DNA of 64,000 nucleotides from contig NZ_BAEO01000041.1 of assembly GCF_000314995.1 (NCBI RefSeq), forward strand, positions 34,396-98,395, in the 5' to 3' direction. A program made the position numbers and the translations under genes. Below the pieces are notes generated by a model. It searched no databases, was not told the origin of the DNA, and saw nothing but the letters and a program-made list of their open reading frames with translations. Of the stretch, positions 29,468-38,771 are shown piece after piece. The stretch is from Paraglaciecola arctica BSs20135 (lineage in GTDB: Bacteria; Pseudomonadota; Gammaproteobacteria; Enterobacterales; Alteromonadaceae). Each line of letters starts with the position of its first letter. Within the stretch, counting starts at the first letter, position 1.

Positions 29468-30817
29468 TTATAAACGCGCAATATCATTTACTATCGCGAT
29501 ACTCATTAATAGCAGTAGCAAAACACCACCAATTTTAAATCCTACTTCTTGCACTGATTCTGGAACAGGCCGCCCACTTAAAAGCTCTATAAAGTAATAG
29601 AGTAAGTGCCCACCATCAAGCACAGGCAGAGGTAAAAGGTTAATTATGCCCAAATTAACGCTAATTAACGCTAAAAAGCCTAAAAAATACACTAAACCTA
29701 AGCTTGCACTTGTACCAGCACCTTGAGCAATCGCAATAGGACCACTCAAGTTTTTCACCGATACATCACCTGTAATCAATTTACCAAGCATCTCAATACT
29801 TAGAGTCATCAATCGCCATGTTTTGTCCATTGCCTTGGAAATAGCTTTTACTAATCCATATTGATGAACAAACACCACACCCTCAGGCCAAGGTTCAAGG
29901 GTAGGAGTAAACCCCATATATCCCTTTGTTTTTTGTCCTTCAGTCTTACTACCAATGGTGCCATTTAAATTAATAATCTGCTCATTTCTAAGCACATCAA
30001 CTTCAACTGACTGATTGGGTCTTGTAGAAACATAACCCACTATTTGTTCCCAATTTTGCATACTAGTTCCATCTATACTGACAATTTTGTCATTTGTCTG
30101 AAACCCAATACGCTGCGCTGCGGAGCCTTCTTCTACGGAGCCCAATACATTAAGCACTTTCGGACGATACGGGATGAGTCCCAAACTCGCAAAAACTGAG
30201 GTTTTATCTGGATCAAATTTCCATTGGCTTATGTTAATTGTGGCTGATCGTTCATAGGTATTTTTTTCGTCTGTCCATTTAACAAGCATCTCATCATGGC
30301 CAATAAACGACATCAACTCATAAGCCACATCTTCCCAGTCGACCACTTTACGTGAGCCTACTTGTGTCAAAATAGCGTTTTTCGGTATCTGGCTTTGGCT
30401 AAAAATACTATCAGGTTCAATACTACCAACTAATGGCTTAATAGTTTGTAAACCGATTGAATACATGACAAATAACGCAAAAATCGCGAACAGAAAATTC
30501 ACCCCAGGCCCTGCAGCAATAATAGCAATACGTTTTAACACATGTTGTCGATTAAACGCATAAGGCAAGTCTTGCTCAGAAACTTCGTCGACTCTCTCAT
30601 CGAGCATTTTTACATAGCCACCCAGTGGAATAGCCGCTATGACATATTCAGTGCCGAGCTTATCGGTTCTGCGCCATAAAGCTTTGCCAAAACCAATAGA
30701 AAATCGCTCGACTTTAACTCCACATCTGCGAGCAACCCAAAAGTGGCCCCATTCATGTACCGCAACTAAAATACCTAATGCAACAATAAAAGAAACAACA
30801 CTAATAAGAAAACTCAT
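29468..30817 (-). CDS. rseP: Site-2 zinc metalloprotease RseP
   Basis: 449 residues, an inner-membrane site-2 protease. The zinc motif HEWGH is at 21-25 and the second motif is LPLPVLDGGHLLYY near the C-terminus. Two PDZ domains lie between the transmembrane segments. RseP cuts RseA to release sigma-E when outer-membrane assembly fails, which suits its place before bamA. Its start overlaps the stop of dxr by 4 bp. Confidence 0.97.
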   Translation of the reverse strand: MSFLISVVSFIVALGILVAVHEWGHFWVARRCGVKVERFSIGFGKALWRRTDKLGTEYVIAAIPLGGYVKMLDERVDEVSEQDLPYAFNRQHVLKRIAIIAAGPGVNFLFAIFALFVMYSIGLQTIKPLVGSIEPDSIFSQSQIPKNAILTQVGSRKVVDWEDVAYELMSFIGHDEMLVKWTDEKNTYERSATINISQWKFDPDKTSVFASLGLIPYRPKVLNVLGSVEEGSAAQRIGFQTNDKIVSIDGTSMQNWEQIVGYVSTRPNQSVEVDVLRNEQIINLNGTIGSKTEGQKTKGYMGFTPTLEPWPEGVVFVHQYGLVKAISKAMDKTWRLMTLSIEMLGKLITGDVSVKNLSGPIAIAQGAGTSASLGLVYFLGFLALISVNLGIINLLPLPVLDGGHLLYYFIELLSGRPVPESVQEVGFKIGGVLLLLLMSIAIVNDIARL

Positions 30818-32061
30818 GAGCCGACCTTCTGCAAAGAAGGCTGACTCAGCTTATCAATAATACTCATGCTTAGCCTACGAGCAGATTTATCACTTTCAAG
30901 TATCGCTTCAATAGTGCCTAGTTTGTGCGCCGATGTTTGCTGCAAACATTCGTCATTCACTTGTGCAATTTGCATAAAACCAATTTGGCCCTGTAAAAAT
31001 GCTTGCACTGCTACTTCGTTTGCTGCATTAAGTGTAGTTGTAGCGTATTGCCCGGCGTCACTTGCTTGCATGGCAAGTACCAGATTGGGATAACGGTCAA
31101 CTTCAGGCTCAGTAAAACTAAAATTTGCCAATTGTTTAAAATCTAAAGGAGAGACACCGGATTCGATTCTTTCAGGAAAGGCCAAGGCATGAGCGATAGG
31201 TGTGCGCATGTCGGGGTTACCCATTTGCGCCAACACTGAACCATCAAGATATTGCACCATAGAATGAATAATACTTTGCGGGTGTAACACAACTTCAATA
31301 TCAGCTGCTTCAAGCCCAAATAACCACCTAGCTTCAATAAATTCTAAGCCTTTGTTCATCATAGTTGCTGAATCAACTGATATTTTACGGCCCATATCCC
31401 AGTTTGGATGGGCACAGGCTTGGTCTGGCGTGACATGATGTAATTCATTCAGAGCGGTGTTTAAAAATGGTCCACCTGAACCAGTCAAAAGAATTTTGCT
31501 GATCCCTGAAGAACACAAATCTCCATATTTAAAATCAGTGGGTAAACATTGAAAAATAGCATTGTGTTCACTGTCTATTGGCAGCACTTGAGCGTTATAC
31601 TGATTCGCAGCTTGAATAAATAAATCACCAGACATGACTAAGGATTCTTTGTTCGCCAAGAGTACCTTTTTACCAGCTTTTACCGCCGCTAAAGTAGGCA
31701 ACAATCCCGCTGCACCCACTATTGCCGCCATCACCACATCTACCTCTGGGGCACTAGCTACTTGTACTAAGGCCTCATGTCCGGCTAATACTTCGCATCT
31801 GAGTTGCTGCTCTGAGAATATTTTTTTAGCTTGTTTAAATTGTGTAGGATCGGCAATCACCACATATTCAGGGGAACATAATTGGGCTTGCTGCAATAAC
31901 AACTCTATATTGTTGTTAGCCGTTAACGCAAACACACTAAATAATTCAGGATGCCTAGTTATTACGTCTATAGTGCTTTTACCAATCGAACCTGTTGCAC
32001 CTAAAATGCTAATTTTTTGCACTTTTTGCGCTTTTTGTGTTTTTTGTATTGCGGCTTGCAT
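30814..32061 (-). CDS. dxr: 1-deoxy-D-xylulose 5-phosphate reductoisomerase
   Basis: 415 residues from the ATG at 32061, which shares one base with the cdsA stop (TAATG). An ATG 24 bp further up lies inside cdsA and is less likely. Dxr makes 2-C-methyl-erythritol 4-phosphate, the committed step of the MEP isoprenoid pathway that feeds UppS in the same cluster. The NADPH loop GATGSIGKSTIDV and the metal/substrate segment DSEHNAIFQCL are intact. The N-terminus is 13-14 residues longer than in E. coli and consists of repeated Gln-Lys units coded by a 9-bp tandem repeat. Confidence 0.95.
   Translation of the reverse strand: MQAAIQKTQKAQKVQKISILGATGSIGKSTIDVITRHPELFSVFALTANNNIELLLQQAQLCSPEYVVIADPTQFKQAKKIFSEQQLRCEVLAGHEALVQVASAPEVDVVMAAIVGAAGLLPTLAAVKAGKKVLLANKESLVMSGDLFIQAANQYNAQVLPIDSEHNAIFQCLPTDFKYGDLCSSGISKILLTGSGGPFLNTALNELHHVTPDQACAHPNWDMGRKISVDSATMMNKGLEFIEARWLFGLEAADIEVVLHPQSIIHSMVQYLDGSVLAQMGNPDMRTPIAHALAFPERIESGVSPLDFKQLANFSFTEPEVDRYPNLVLAMQASDAGQYATTTLNAANEVAVQAFLQGQIGFMQIAQVNDECLQQTSAHKLGTIEAILESDKSARRLSMSIIDKLSQPSLQKVGS
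32014..32049 (-). repeat. Four-unit 9-bp in-frame tandem repeat at the dxr N-terminus
   Basis: On the + strand four consecutive units TTTTTGCAC, TTTTTGCGC, TTTTTGTGT and TTTTTGTAT each share TTTTTG. On the coding strand they encode IQK, TQK, AQK and VQK. They make up nearly all of the extra N-terminal residues of Dxr. Confidence 0.9.
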
Positions 32062-32924
32062 TACGCCATCCACATGACATAACAAAATGCAAAAACAGGG
32101 AAGGCCGCGGTTAAGCTGTCAATTCTATCCATAATACCGCCATGCCCAGGCAGTAAGGTTCCGCTATCTTTTATGCCCGCACAGCGTTTAAACATACTTT
32201 CATTTAAATCACCTAATGCAGACACACCTACAGTTAAAGCACCTACTAATATGTGCAACCAGATACGCGATGGATCAACTTGATAATGCAAGGCCGCAAA
32301 AGCAATAATGGCAGAAGAGGCAAAAACCCCACCCATCAAACCTTCAAGCGTTTTACCAGGTGAAACTTCAGGACGTAATTTGTGTTTACCAAATTTCACC
32401 CCAACAAAAAACGCACCTATATCGGCAGCCCAAACAATGCCCAGCACATAAAAAATAAGGGATGCACCGTAGTATGGATCTATATCAAATAAACTTGTTC
32501 GAAGCGTGACAACTGCCACCCAAGTAGGGATGAGTGTTAAAAAACCGAATATCCCGCGGAGTATTTTGCTGGTGTACCACACAGAAGTGTAATTAGGATA
32601 GGCAATAATCATCGCCAGTGACACTACCCACCATATGGCGGCCACAGAAAGAATATAAGTATATAAGCTATTCAACTGACCTTGATACCAAATCAAATCT
32701 GTAGGCAACATGATTGACAGTATTAGACAAATTGCAACGACAAGAGCAGCATAGGCGCTTTTGGTATAAGTCCGAGTCATACCAGACATGCTTGACCATT
32801 CCCAAGCACCTAATCCCATCACTACTGCGATCATTATTTGAAAGCTAAATAGCGGTAAATATAAAATGGCAAACAATGCCAAAGGGGCAAGAATAAGCGC
32901 AGTGATAATACGTTGTTTTAACAC
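32061..32924 (-). CDS. cdsA: Phosphatidate cytidylyltransferase
   Basis: 287 residues, multi-pass inner-membrane enzyme making CDP-diacylglycerol from phosphatidic acid and CTP for all phospholipids. The CDP-DAG synthase signature is seen near the C-terminus: MFKRCAGIKDSGTLLPGHGG followed by MDRIDSLTAAFP. The stop overlaps the dxr start by one base. Confidence 0.96.
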   Translation of the reverse strand: MLKQRIITALILAPLALFAILYLPLFSFQIMIAVVMGLGAWEWSSMSGMTRTYTKSAYAALVVAICLILSIMLPTDLIWYQGQLNSLYTYILSVAAIWWVVSLAMIIAYPNYTSVWYTSKILRGIFGFLTLIPTWVAVVTLRTSLFDIDPYYGASLIFYVLGIVWAADIGAFFVGVKFGKHKLRPEVSPGKTLEGLMGGVFASSAIIAFAALHYQVDPSRIWLHILVGALTVGVSALGDLNESMFKRCAGIKDSGTLLPGHGGIMDRIDSLTAAFPVFAFCYVMWMA

Positions 32925-32964
32925 AATCGCCTCTTTAATTTATTATTTCTGATTAGGTGCATCA

Positions 32965-33705
32965 TTAACTTACCTGCTCTGAAATTTTACCAAAACGTCT
33001 TTGCCGCTCAGTAAAATCATCTACTGCAACTTGAAAGGCGACTTCATCAAAATCTGGCCAAAAAACGTCTGAAAAATACAGTTCTGCATACGCAATTTGC
33101 CATAACAAAAAATTACTAATTCTTTGTTCACCACCAGTGCGGATCAATAAATCCACTGGGGGTAAGTCTGCTGCGCAGGTGTGACGTGTAAATGTATCTT
33201 CGTTAATATCAGCTACAAGCAGTTGACCAGCTTGCACTTGCATAATTAGCTCTTTAGCCGCATTAACTATATCCCAACGACCACCATAGTTAGCAGCAAT
33301 ATTCAAAACCAAACTGTCGTTTTTTTCAGTCAGAGTCTCAGCTTCGTGGATCCTACTCACTAACTTACTATCGAAGCGACTGGTATCACCTATAATATTA
33401 AGCCTAACATTATTCTTATGCAGTTTTTTAACTTCACTGCCAAGTACCATCTTAAACAGTTCCATTAGCACCCCAACCTCTTCAGTTGGCCGGTTCCAAT
33501 TTTCACTACTAAAAGCAAATAACGTCAGGACTTTCACCCCGTTTTTTAAGGCATAGGATACTGAAGCTCTCACGGCTTTAACTCCAGCTTTATGGCCGAA
33601 GGTGCGAATTTTGCCCTTTTTCTTAGCCCAGCGTCCGTTGCCATCCATAATGATAGCAACATGCTGTGGCATGGTTTTGTCGACTAATTGTTCAGATGAA
33701 ATCAT
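32965..33705 (-). CDS. uppS: Undecaprenyl diphosphate synthase
   Basis: 246 residues, a cis-prenyltransferase that makes the C55 lipid carrier for peptidoglycan and O-antigen. The motif [15 protein letters not shown] carries the catalytic Asp and Asn; [14 protein letters not shown] and [19 protein letters not shown] are further family motifs. Its start lies 18 bp after frr. Confidence 0.97.
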   Translation of the reverse strand: MISSEQLVDKTMPQHVAIIMDGNGRWAKKKGKIRTFGHKAGVKAVRASVSYALKNGVKVLTLFAFSSENWNRPTEEVGVLMELFKMVLGSEVKKLHKNNVRLNIIGDTSRFDSKLVSRIHEAETLTEKNDSLVLNIAANYGGRWDIVNAAKELIMQVQAGQLLVADINEDTFTRHTCAADLPPVDLLIRTGGEQRISNFLLWQIAYAELYFSDVFWPDFDEVAFQVAVDDFTERQRRFGKISEQVS

Positions 33706-33723
33706 TTATCAGATATAACTCAA

Positions 33724-34281
33724 TCACACTTCCATCAAGTCTTTTTCTTTTGCGACTAAAATCTCGTCAACTTCTTTAACAAAAGCATCAGTTAATTTTT
33801 GCACATCATCTTCGCCACGACGGCTATCATCTTCACTGATTTCTTTTTCTTTCAGCAATTCTTTAATATCACTATTTGCATCACGACGGATATTACGTAT
33901 CGCCACTTTGCCTTGTTCAGCTTCAGCGCGCACAACACGGATTAAATCTTTACGACGGTCTTCTGTCAAAGCAGGCATAGGTATACGCATGACAGAACCG
34001 GCACTCATAGGATTAAGTCCTAAGTCTGATTGCATAATGGCCTTTTCAACCGCTTTAGCAGAGCTTTTATCAAACACCGTTAATGCTAACGTACGCGAAT
34101 CTTCGGCGATAATATTGGCTAACTGTTTAAGAGGTGTGTCGGTACCATAATAAGGCACCATAATGCTATCTAATAAACTAGGATGGGCGCGTCCGGTACG
34201 AATTTTTGAAAGCTGGCCCTTTAATACACTGATACTTTTTTCCATGCGCTGACGCGCATCAACATTAATTTCGTCAATCAC
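33724..34281 (-). CDS. frr: Ribosome recycling factor
   Basis: 185 residues, exactly the usual length. With EF-G it splits post-termination ribosomes. Conserved stretches include [17 protein letters not shown] and [18 protein letters not shown]. It lies 21 bp after pyrH. Confidence 0.98.
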   Translation of the reverse strand: MIDEINVDARQRMEKSISVLKGQLSKIRTGRAHPSLLDSIMVPYYGTDTPLKQLANIIAEDSRTLALTVFDKSSAKAVEKAIMQSDLGLNPMSAGSVMRIPMPALTEDRRKDLIRVVRAEAEQGKVAIRNIRRDANSDIKELLKEKEISEDDSRRGEDDVQKLTDAFVKEVDEILVAKEKDLMEV

Positions 34282-34302
34282 GATAGTTTTCCTATTTCTA
34301 CT

Positions 34303-35043
34303 TTATTTTATTTCTTCAGGATGACAGATCAACGTTCCTACATCCTCACCCATTACAACCGCTCTCATACAGCCAGGTTTATTCATATTAAACACACGAA
34401 TAGGAACATTATGATCACGAGCGAGGGTAAAGGCTGCCAAATCCATTACTTTTAATTCTTTGTCTAGCACTTCAGCATAAGACAATACTTTGAACAATTT
34501 TGCTTCTGGGTTTTTAGCTGGGTCATCGTCATATACACCATCTACTTTGGTGCCTTTTAACACCGCATCCGCCTCAATTTCAATGCCCCGTAAACAGGCC
34601 GCTGAGTCAGTGGTAAAAAACGGATTCCCGGTACCCGCAGAAAAAATCACTACGCGCCCAGATTTTAGTAAACTGATGGCTTCTGCCCAATTGTAATTGT
34701 CGCACACACCATTTAATGGAATAGCAGACATCAAACGGGCGTTAACAAATGCCCGGTGCAATGCATCACGCATAGCAAGACCGTTCATAACTGTAGCCAA
34801 CATTCCCATATGGTCACCGACCACACGATTCATACCGGCCTTTGCCAAACCTTCTCCGCGGAAAAGGTTGCCACCACCAATAACCAAACCCACTTCAACA
34901 CCCAACTCAACTATTTCTTTAATTTCTTGAGCCATGCGTTCTAAGACTTTAGGATCGATGCCGAAGCCCTCATCCCCCATTAGCGCTTCACCACTTAGTT
35001 TTAACAATATTCTTCGATAAGCGGACTTAGGTGCGATACTCAT
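34303..35043 (-). CDS. pyrH: UMP kinase
   Basis: 246 residues, amino-acid-kinase fold. It phosphorylates UMP to UDP, is activated by GTP and inhibited by UTP in the family. Motifs: [33 protein letters not shown] and [16 protein letters not shown]. It has its own 231-bp upstream region after tsf, containing the tsf terminator and a long hairpin, so separate control is likely. Confidence 0.97.
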   Translation of the reverse strand: MSIAPKSAYRRILLKLSGEALMGDEGFGIDPKVLERMAQEIKEIVELGVEVGLVIGGGNLFRGEGLAKAGMNRVVGDHMGMLATVMNGLAMRDALHRAFVNARLMSAIPLNGVCDNYNWAEAISLLKSGRVVIFSAGTGNPFFTTDSAACLRGIEIEADAVLKGTKVDGVYDDDPAKNPEAKLFKVLSYAEVLDKELKVMDLAAFTLARDHNVPIRVFNMNKPGCMRAVVMGEDVGTLICHPEEIK

Positions 35044-35107
35044 AGATTGGTATTTCCTTAAAGTGAAAAAAGGCGGCGATGATAAAGGGCCCGTAAGCCA
35101 ATTTTAC

Positions 35108-35157
35108 ATATGCCTGTGTTGTCTCGACATCACAGTTTCAAAACAACAGAGGCATAT
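35108..35157 (-). promoter_or_regulatory. Long hairpin in the pyrH leader region
   Basis: Arms 35108-35122 and 35143-35157 pair over 15 bp with one mismatch around a 20-nt loop. The hairpin sits 65-114 bp upstream of the pyrH start and after the tsf terminator. It lacks a T tract, so a leader-RNA structure or processing site fits better than a terminator. Confidence 0.45.
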
Positions 35158-35214
35158 ATTCCATATCAATTCAAAATACCCGTTTCAGTCATTTTGAGCT
35201 AACATGGGTATATA

Positions 35215-35240
35215 ATAAAAAGCACCTCAATTTGAGGTGC
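35215..35240 (-). terminator. Rho-independent terminator after tsf
   Basis: GCACCTCA (35222-35229) pairs with TGAGGTGC (35233-35240) around a 3-nt loop. On the minus strand a TTTTTATTATA tract follows. It lies 35 bp beyond the tsf stop. Confidence 0.92.
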
Positions 35241-35274
35241 CAGTATTATACCCAAACAACTTTAAAAGGCATTT

Positions 35275-36147
35275 TTATTTTTTAACGGCTGCCATTTGTG
35301 CAGCAACTTCAGCAGCAAAGTCTTCTTCTTTTTTCTCAATGCCTTCACCTACTTCAAAACGCACGAAGTTAATCACGTCGGCACCTTTTGATTTAAGCAA
35401 GTCAGCAACTAGCATAGAAGGATCTTTTACAAAAGGTTGACCCGTTAAGCTGATTTCGCCAGTGAATTTTTTCATACGACCCGAAACCATTTTTTCTGCT
35501 ATTTCAGCTGGCTTACCAGATTGAAGTGCGATATCAAGTTGAATTTCTTTTTCTTTAGCAACCACTTCAGCAGGTACTTGTTCAGGCTTCACAAATTGTG
35601 GATTTGAAGCGGCAATATGCATAGCAATATCTTTAGCCAATTCTTCATCACCACCTTGTAGAATAGCGATAACGCCGATACGTGCGCTGTGCACGTATGC
35701 ACCAAGGTTGTCACCTTCAACAGAGATAACACGACGTGGGCTGATATTTTCACCAATTTTTGCAACTAAAGTGTCACGTAAATCACTGATTTTAACGCCA
35801 TCAACTTCTGTGTTATTTAGTGTATCCATGTCATTAATTTTATTCGCAAATGCGACTTCAATTAACTGTTGACCGAACTTGACAAAACCATCATCGCGGG
35901 CAACAAAATCAGTTTCACTATTCACTTCCATCATAGTTGCAACACCGTTAGCAACTTTAGTCAAAATCACACCTTCAGCAGCAATACGACCTGCTTTTTT
36001 GGCGGCTTTCGCTTGACCATTTTTACGCATATTTTCAATTGCTAGCTCAATGTCGCCATCGGTTTCAACCAAGGCTTTTTTACAATCAAGCATACCGGCG
36101 GCTGTACGCTCGCGCAATTCTTTAACTAGGGCTGCAGTCACTGCCAT
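35275..36147 (-). CDS. tsf: Elongation factor Ts
   Basis: 290 residues, the nucleotide exchange factor for EF-Tu. N-terminal UBA-like region [20 protein letters not shown] and the EF-Tu contact [10 protein letters not shown] are conserved. It follows rpsB in a two-gene unit; a hairpin in the 172-bp gap may attenuate read-through or protect the upstream mRNA. Confidence 0.98.
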   Translation of the reverse strand: MAVTAALVKELRERTAAGMLDCKKALVETDGDIELAIENMRKNGQAKAAKKAGRIAAEGVILTKVANGVATMMEVNSETDFVARDDGFVKFGQQLIEVAFANKINDMDTLNNTEVDGVKISDLRDTLVAKIGENISPRRVISVEGDNLGAYVHSARIGVIAILQGGDEELAKDIAMHIAASNPQFVKPEQVPAEVVAKEKEIQLDIALQSGKPAEIAEKMVSGRMKKFTGEISLTGQPFVKDPSMLVADLLKSKGADVINFVRFEVGEGIEKKEEDFAAEVAAQMAAVKK

Positions 36148-36214
36148 TATCGTTTCCTCATCAAAATAATTTGCTCGATTTATTTAAATAAATCACATGA
36201 AATTAAAGATTTAA

Positions 36215-36238
36215 AAACAGGGGCGACGGCCCCTGTTT
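36215..36238 (-). terminator. Intercistronic hairpin/attenuator between rpsB and tsf
   Basis: AAACAGGGGC and GCCCCTGTTT pair perfectly over 10 bp around a 4-nt loop; on the minus strand TTTTTAAA follows. It probably acts as a partial terminator that sets the S2 to EF-Ts ratio. Confidence 0.75.
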
Positions 36239-36319
36239 AATTTATTCGTGCATAGGTAACAAGATACTCGCTACCTAATGATACTCGTAACCTAATAGTG
36301 TCGTTTTTTGCTAGACTGA

Positions 36320-37051
36320 TTACTCAGCAGCTTCTACGAACTCACCTTTTTCAGCTTGCGCTTCTAGGTTTTGATCACGACCCGCGATAACAGCATCAGC
36401 TGCAGCGTTCAAATAAAGTTGAACGGCACGAATAGCATCATCGTTACCTGGTACGATATAATCAACACCATCTGGGTTTGAGTTAGTATCAACAATTGAA
36501 ACAACTGGGATACCTAAGTTGCCAGCTTCAGTGATAGCGATATGTTCATGGTCAGCATCAACAACGAACAACACGTCTGGTAAACCACCCATGTTTTTAA
36601 TTCCACCAAGACTAGTTTCAAGCTTAGTCATTTCACGAGTAAGCATTAACACTTCTTTTTTGGTCAATTTTTCAAACGTACCGTCTTGGCTTTGTTGCTC
36701 AAGCTCTTTTAAACGTTTGATTGACTGACGAACTGTTTTCCAGTTTGTTAACATACCGCCTAACCAGCGTTTGTTAACATAGAATTGGTCACATTTGTCT
36801 GCGGCGTCTTTCACTGCATCACTAGCTGCTCGCTTAGTTCCAACAAAAAGGATTTTTCCTTTCTTAGAAGCTATGCCGCCAACAAAGTTAAGTGCTTCGT
36901 TGAACATAGGAACAGTTTTTTCAAGATTGATGATATGAACTTTATTACGTGAGCCGAAAATGAAAGGTTTCATTTTTGGGTTCCAGTAACGAGTTTGGTG
37001 TCCAAAGTGTACGCCTGCCTGAAGCATGTCGCGCATAGATACATTTGCCAT
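36320..37051 (-). CDS. rpsB: 30S ribosomal protein S2
   Basis: 243 residues, the normal length. N-terminus [24 protein letters not shown] and the [17 protein letters not shown] segment are diagnostic. It is the first gene of the long minus-strand cluster and has a leader of about 175 nt read from a strong sigma-70 promoter. In E. coli the rpsB leader is the target of S2 feedback repression; the same is likely here. Confidence 0.98.
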   Translation of the reverse strand: MANVSMRDMLQAGVHFGHQTRYWNPKMKPFIFGSRNKVHIINLEKTVPMFNEALNFVGGIASKKGKILFVGTKRAASDAVKDAADKCDQFYVNKRWLGGMLTNWKTVRQSIKRLKELEQQSQDGTFEKLTKKEVLMLTREMTKLETSLGGIKNMGGLPDVLFVVDADHEHIAITEAGNLGIPVVSIVDTNSNPDGVDYIVPGNDDAIRAVQLYLNAAADAVIAGRDQNLEAQAEKGEFVEAAE

Positions 37052-37227
37052 TATAAAGATTCCTCAATATGGGGTTAGGCCTCCATACATCCCAGTTCTC
37101 GATCCACTCAGAATAATTCTTTGCAGACACCCCGAAAAATGTGTCGATGTATGTGTGATATTTAAGCTAATTTACTTAGCAACTTCGCGATAATTACTTG
37201 GGGCTCTCACCCTCATTAATTTCAGCG
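37052..37227 (-). ncRNA. Long 5' leader of rpsB, candidate S2-responsive element
   Basis: The transcript predicted from the promoter at 37234-37262 has a leader of about 175 nt, close in length to the E. coli rpsB leader, which is conserved in gammaproteobacteria and mediates autoregulation by S2. The region contains no ORF of note. Its secondary structure was not computed. Confidence 0.45.
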
Positions 37228-37233
37228 GTGCGC

Positions 37234-37262
37234 TTTATAGCATGGGGGCAGTTTGTATTCAA
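37234..37262 (-). promoter_or_regulatory. Sigma-70 promoter of rpsB-tsf
   Basis: On the minus strand TTGAAT and TATAAA are separated by exactly 17 bp. The -10 is followed by GCGC, a GC-rich discriminator typical of promoters under stringent control. Confidence 0.82.
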
Positions 37263-37447
37263 GTAAAGTCTAGCTAAATAGGTTGAATATCAACAAGCTG
37301 GGTGTAATTTTGAACGATTCGCAGAAAATACTCGGTATAGCTAGAATTGACTGTAACATCGGTTATGGATTTTTGTTATCCACGCAAATTCGATTAATTT
37401 TGGAAGGTAAGTCTGTTAGATACTTTTAAAATGAACACAGAAAAATA

Positions 37448-37471
37448 AAGGCGAGTCAATTGACTCGCCTT
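37448..37471 (-). terminator. Terminator of the peroxiredoxin-like gene
   Basis: A perfect 24-bp palindrome, with arms AAGGCGAGTCAA and TTGACTCGCCTT, is followed by TATTTT on the minus strand. It begins 5 bp beyond the stop codon. Confidence 0.9.
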
Positions 37472-37475
37472 ACAA

Positions 37476-38018
37476 CTAATATCCGTGAGTACCACGAATT
37501 GGGTAGTTATTCTCAATTACATATTTCATTCCTGAAACAAATTGCTCAATGTTAGGGCGAATAAAAGGCGCGTTTGCAATCTCAACTATGCTCATTTCGC
37601 CACTTGAATTAACTAAAAATAAGCCTGGCTCTGCAAAAAGATGATCGGTTTCAGAATCACTCGTGGGCTCTGAAATGTAAAGTCCCAGTCTTTTCATATC
37701 CTCTACTTGAAGTTCAAGAAGGATCGGAAAGCTGGTGTTTAATCCTTTCACCTTAAATTGCTGCAACTGTGATTTATTGTCTGCAGATACTGCCACAACA
37801 TCAATATCTAAGGCCTCGAAACGACTAGTAAACAGTTCTAATTCATTTAAGTAGTTTAAACATATAGGGCAGTGTTGCCCTCTGTAAACAATAACCAAGG
37901 TCCGCCTTGCCTTTGCCACCTGAGATTCAACATCGACCAAAGAAATAAGTCGTCCATCCTCTGTTGCCACTTGAATCTGTGGGAATATATCGCCTGCTTT
38001 TACCTTTACATTTTGCAT
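37476..38018 (-). CDS. Peroxiredoxin-like AhpC/TSA family protein
   Basis: 180 residues with a thioredoxin fold of the AhpC/TSA group. The redox motif is CPIC (Cys50, Cys53) in VYRGQHCPICLNYLNELE, giving a CXXC pair instead of the single peroxidatic Cys (TXXC) of typical peroxiredoxins. It probably reduces peroxides or disulfides, but the substrate is unclear. No signal peptide, so cytoplasmic. It forms with the hemerythrin-like gene a minus-strand pair placed between rpsB and map. Confidence 0.82.
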   Translation of the reverse strand: MQNVKVKAGDIFPQIQVATEDGRLISLVDVESQVAKARRTLVIVYRGQHCPICLNYLNELELFTSRFEALDIDVVAVSADNKSQLQQFKVKGLNTSFPILLELQVEDMKRLGLYISEPTSDSETDHLFAEPGLFLVNSSGEMSIVEIANAPFIRPNIEQFVSGMKYVIENNYPIRGTHGY

Positions 38019-38165
38019 CTAATCTCCTATCAACTGCTTTTGTTATGACCTCACATTATCGCTCGATCACATTGTCGCTATAAATTTCAACGACATAATT
38101 CGTCGTCTATTGTTTATCCCCGTTTCATTCTATGGTTTGTGAATTTTTCACAACGGCGCTACAAA

Positions 38166-38597
38166 CTATATGGGTTGCATTTCTTTCTCATAATCATCGG
38201 CCAATTCAACTTTTTGTTTGTTGTCTAATACTTTGTCTGCGTGCTTAAAAAACTCATTTTCTTCTTCAGCTAAATGATGAAGAACAAGTTTTTGCAACGA
38301 CTTCATATGATGTAACCAAGCCGATGAACTCATATCCGTCTCTTCTAGTTTTTCCACTAACTCTTCAATCTCGTGATGTTCTGCTATTCCATGCCTAGAA
38401 TCATCAATAGTTTTGTCTGATTCCATCAAAGGAGAATAAAAACACCTTTCTTCAGCTACGGCATGTTGGCTTAATTGATCCTTCAATTCTGAAAAATATT
38501 CTTTGCGATTTTCAGTTTCACCAGACGTTTCGACCAAAATTTTCATTAATAATCTCTGTTTTTCGTGATCTTTTCGAATTGCTTGAAAAATTTCCAT
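38166..38597 (-). CDS. Hemerythrin-like (HHE domain) protein
   Basis: 143 residues, an HHE-type four-helix bundle expected to bind a di-iron centre. Likely ligands are His11 (KDHEKQR), His45 and Glu49 (SQHAVAEER), His74/His75 and Glu76 (AEHHEIEEL) and His107/His108 with Glu111 (VLHHLAEEENEFF). Such proteins bind O2 or NO or sense iron and stress. ACTCCTGTT before the start gives an AACAGGAGT ribosome site on the coding strand. It is transcribed away from map. The function in this organism is not known. Confidence 0.85.
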   Translation of the reverse strand: MEIFQAIRKDHEKQRLLMKILVETSGETENRKEYFSELKDQLSQHAVAEERCFYSPLMESDKTIDDSRHGIAEHHEIEELVEKLEETDMSSSAWLHHMKSLQKLVLHHLAEEENEFFKHADKVLDNKQKVELADDYEKEMQPI

Positions 38598-38771
38598 ACA
38601 TACTCCTGTTAAATTTATTATTCCTACTCAACTAAGCCAGCATCGTGCCAAAGCACTAACATACTGTTTCTATTGACTATTTATATATATATAAGGATTA
38701 ACGATCTAGTGCTAACAGTTGTGATATGAAAAAAATACACGTTAAAAGTAGAAACTTCACACCAACAGCGG

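Noticed and set aside
30814..32085. Dxr starting at the first ATG (32085)
   Set aside because: This start lies inside cdsA; the TAATG overlap at 32061 gives the normal coupled start and a protein of better length.
38670..38695. AT-dinucleotide run before map as a promoter
   Set aside because: TTGACT is present but the distance to the TATAAG segment is about 13 bp, too short for a normal sigma-70 promoter; not reported as a feature.
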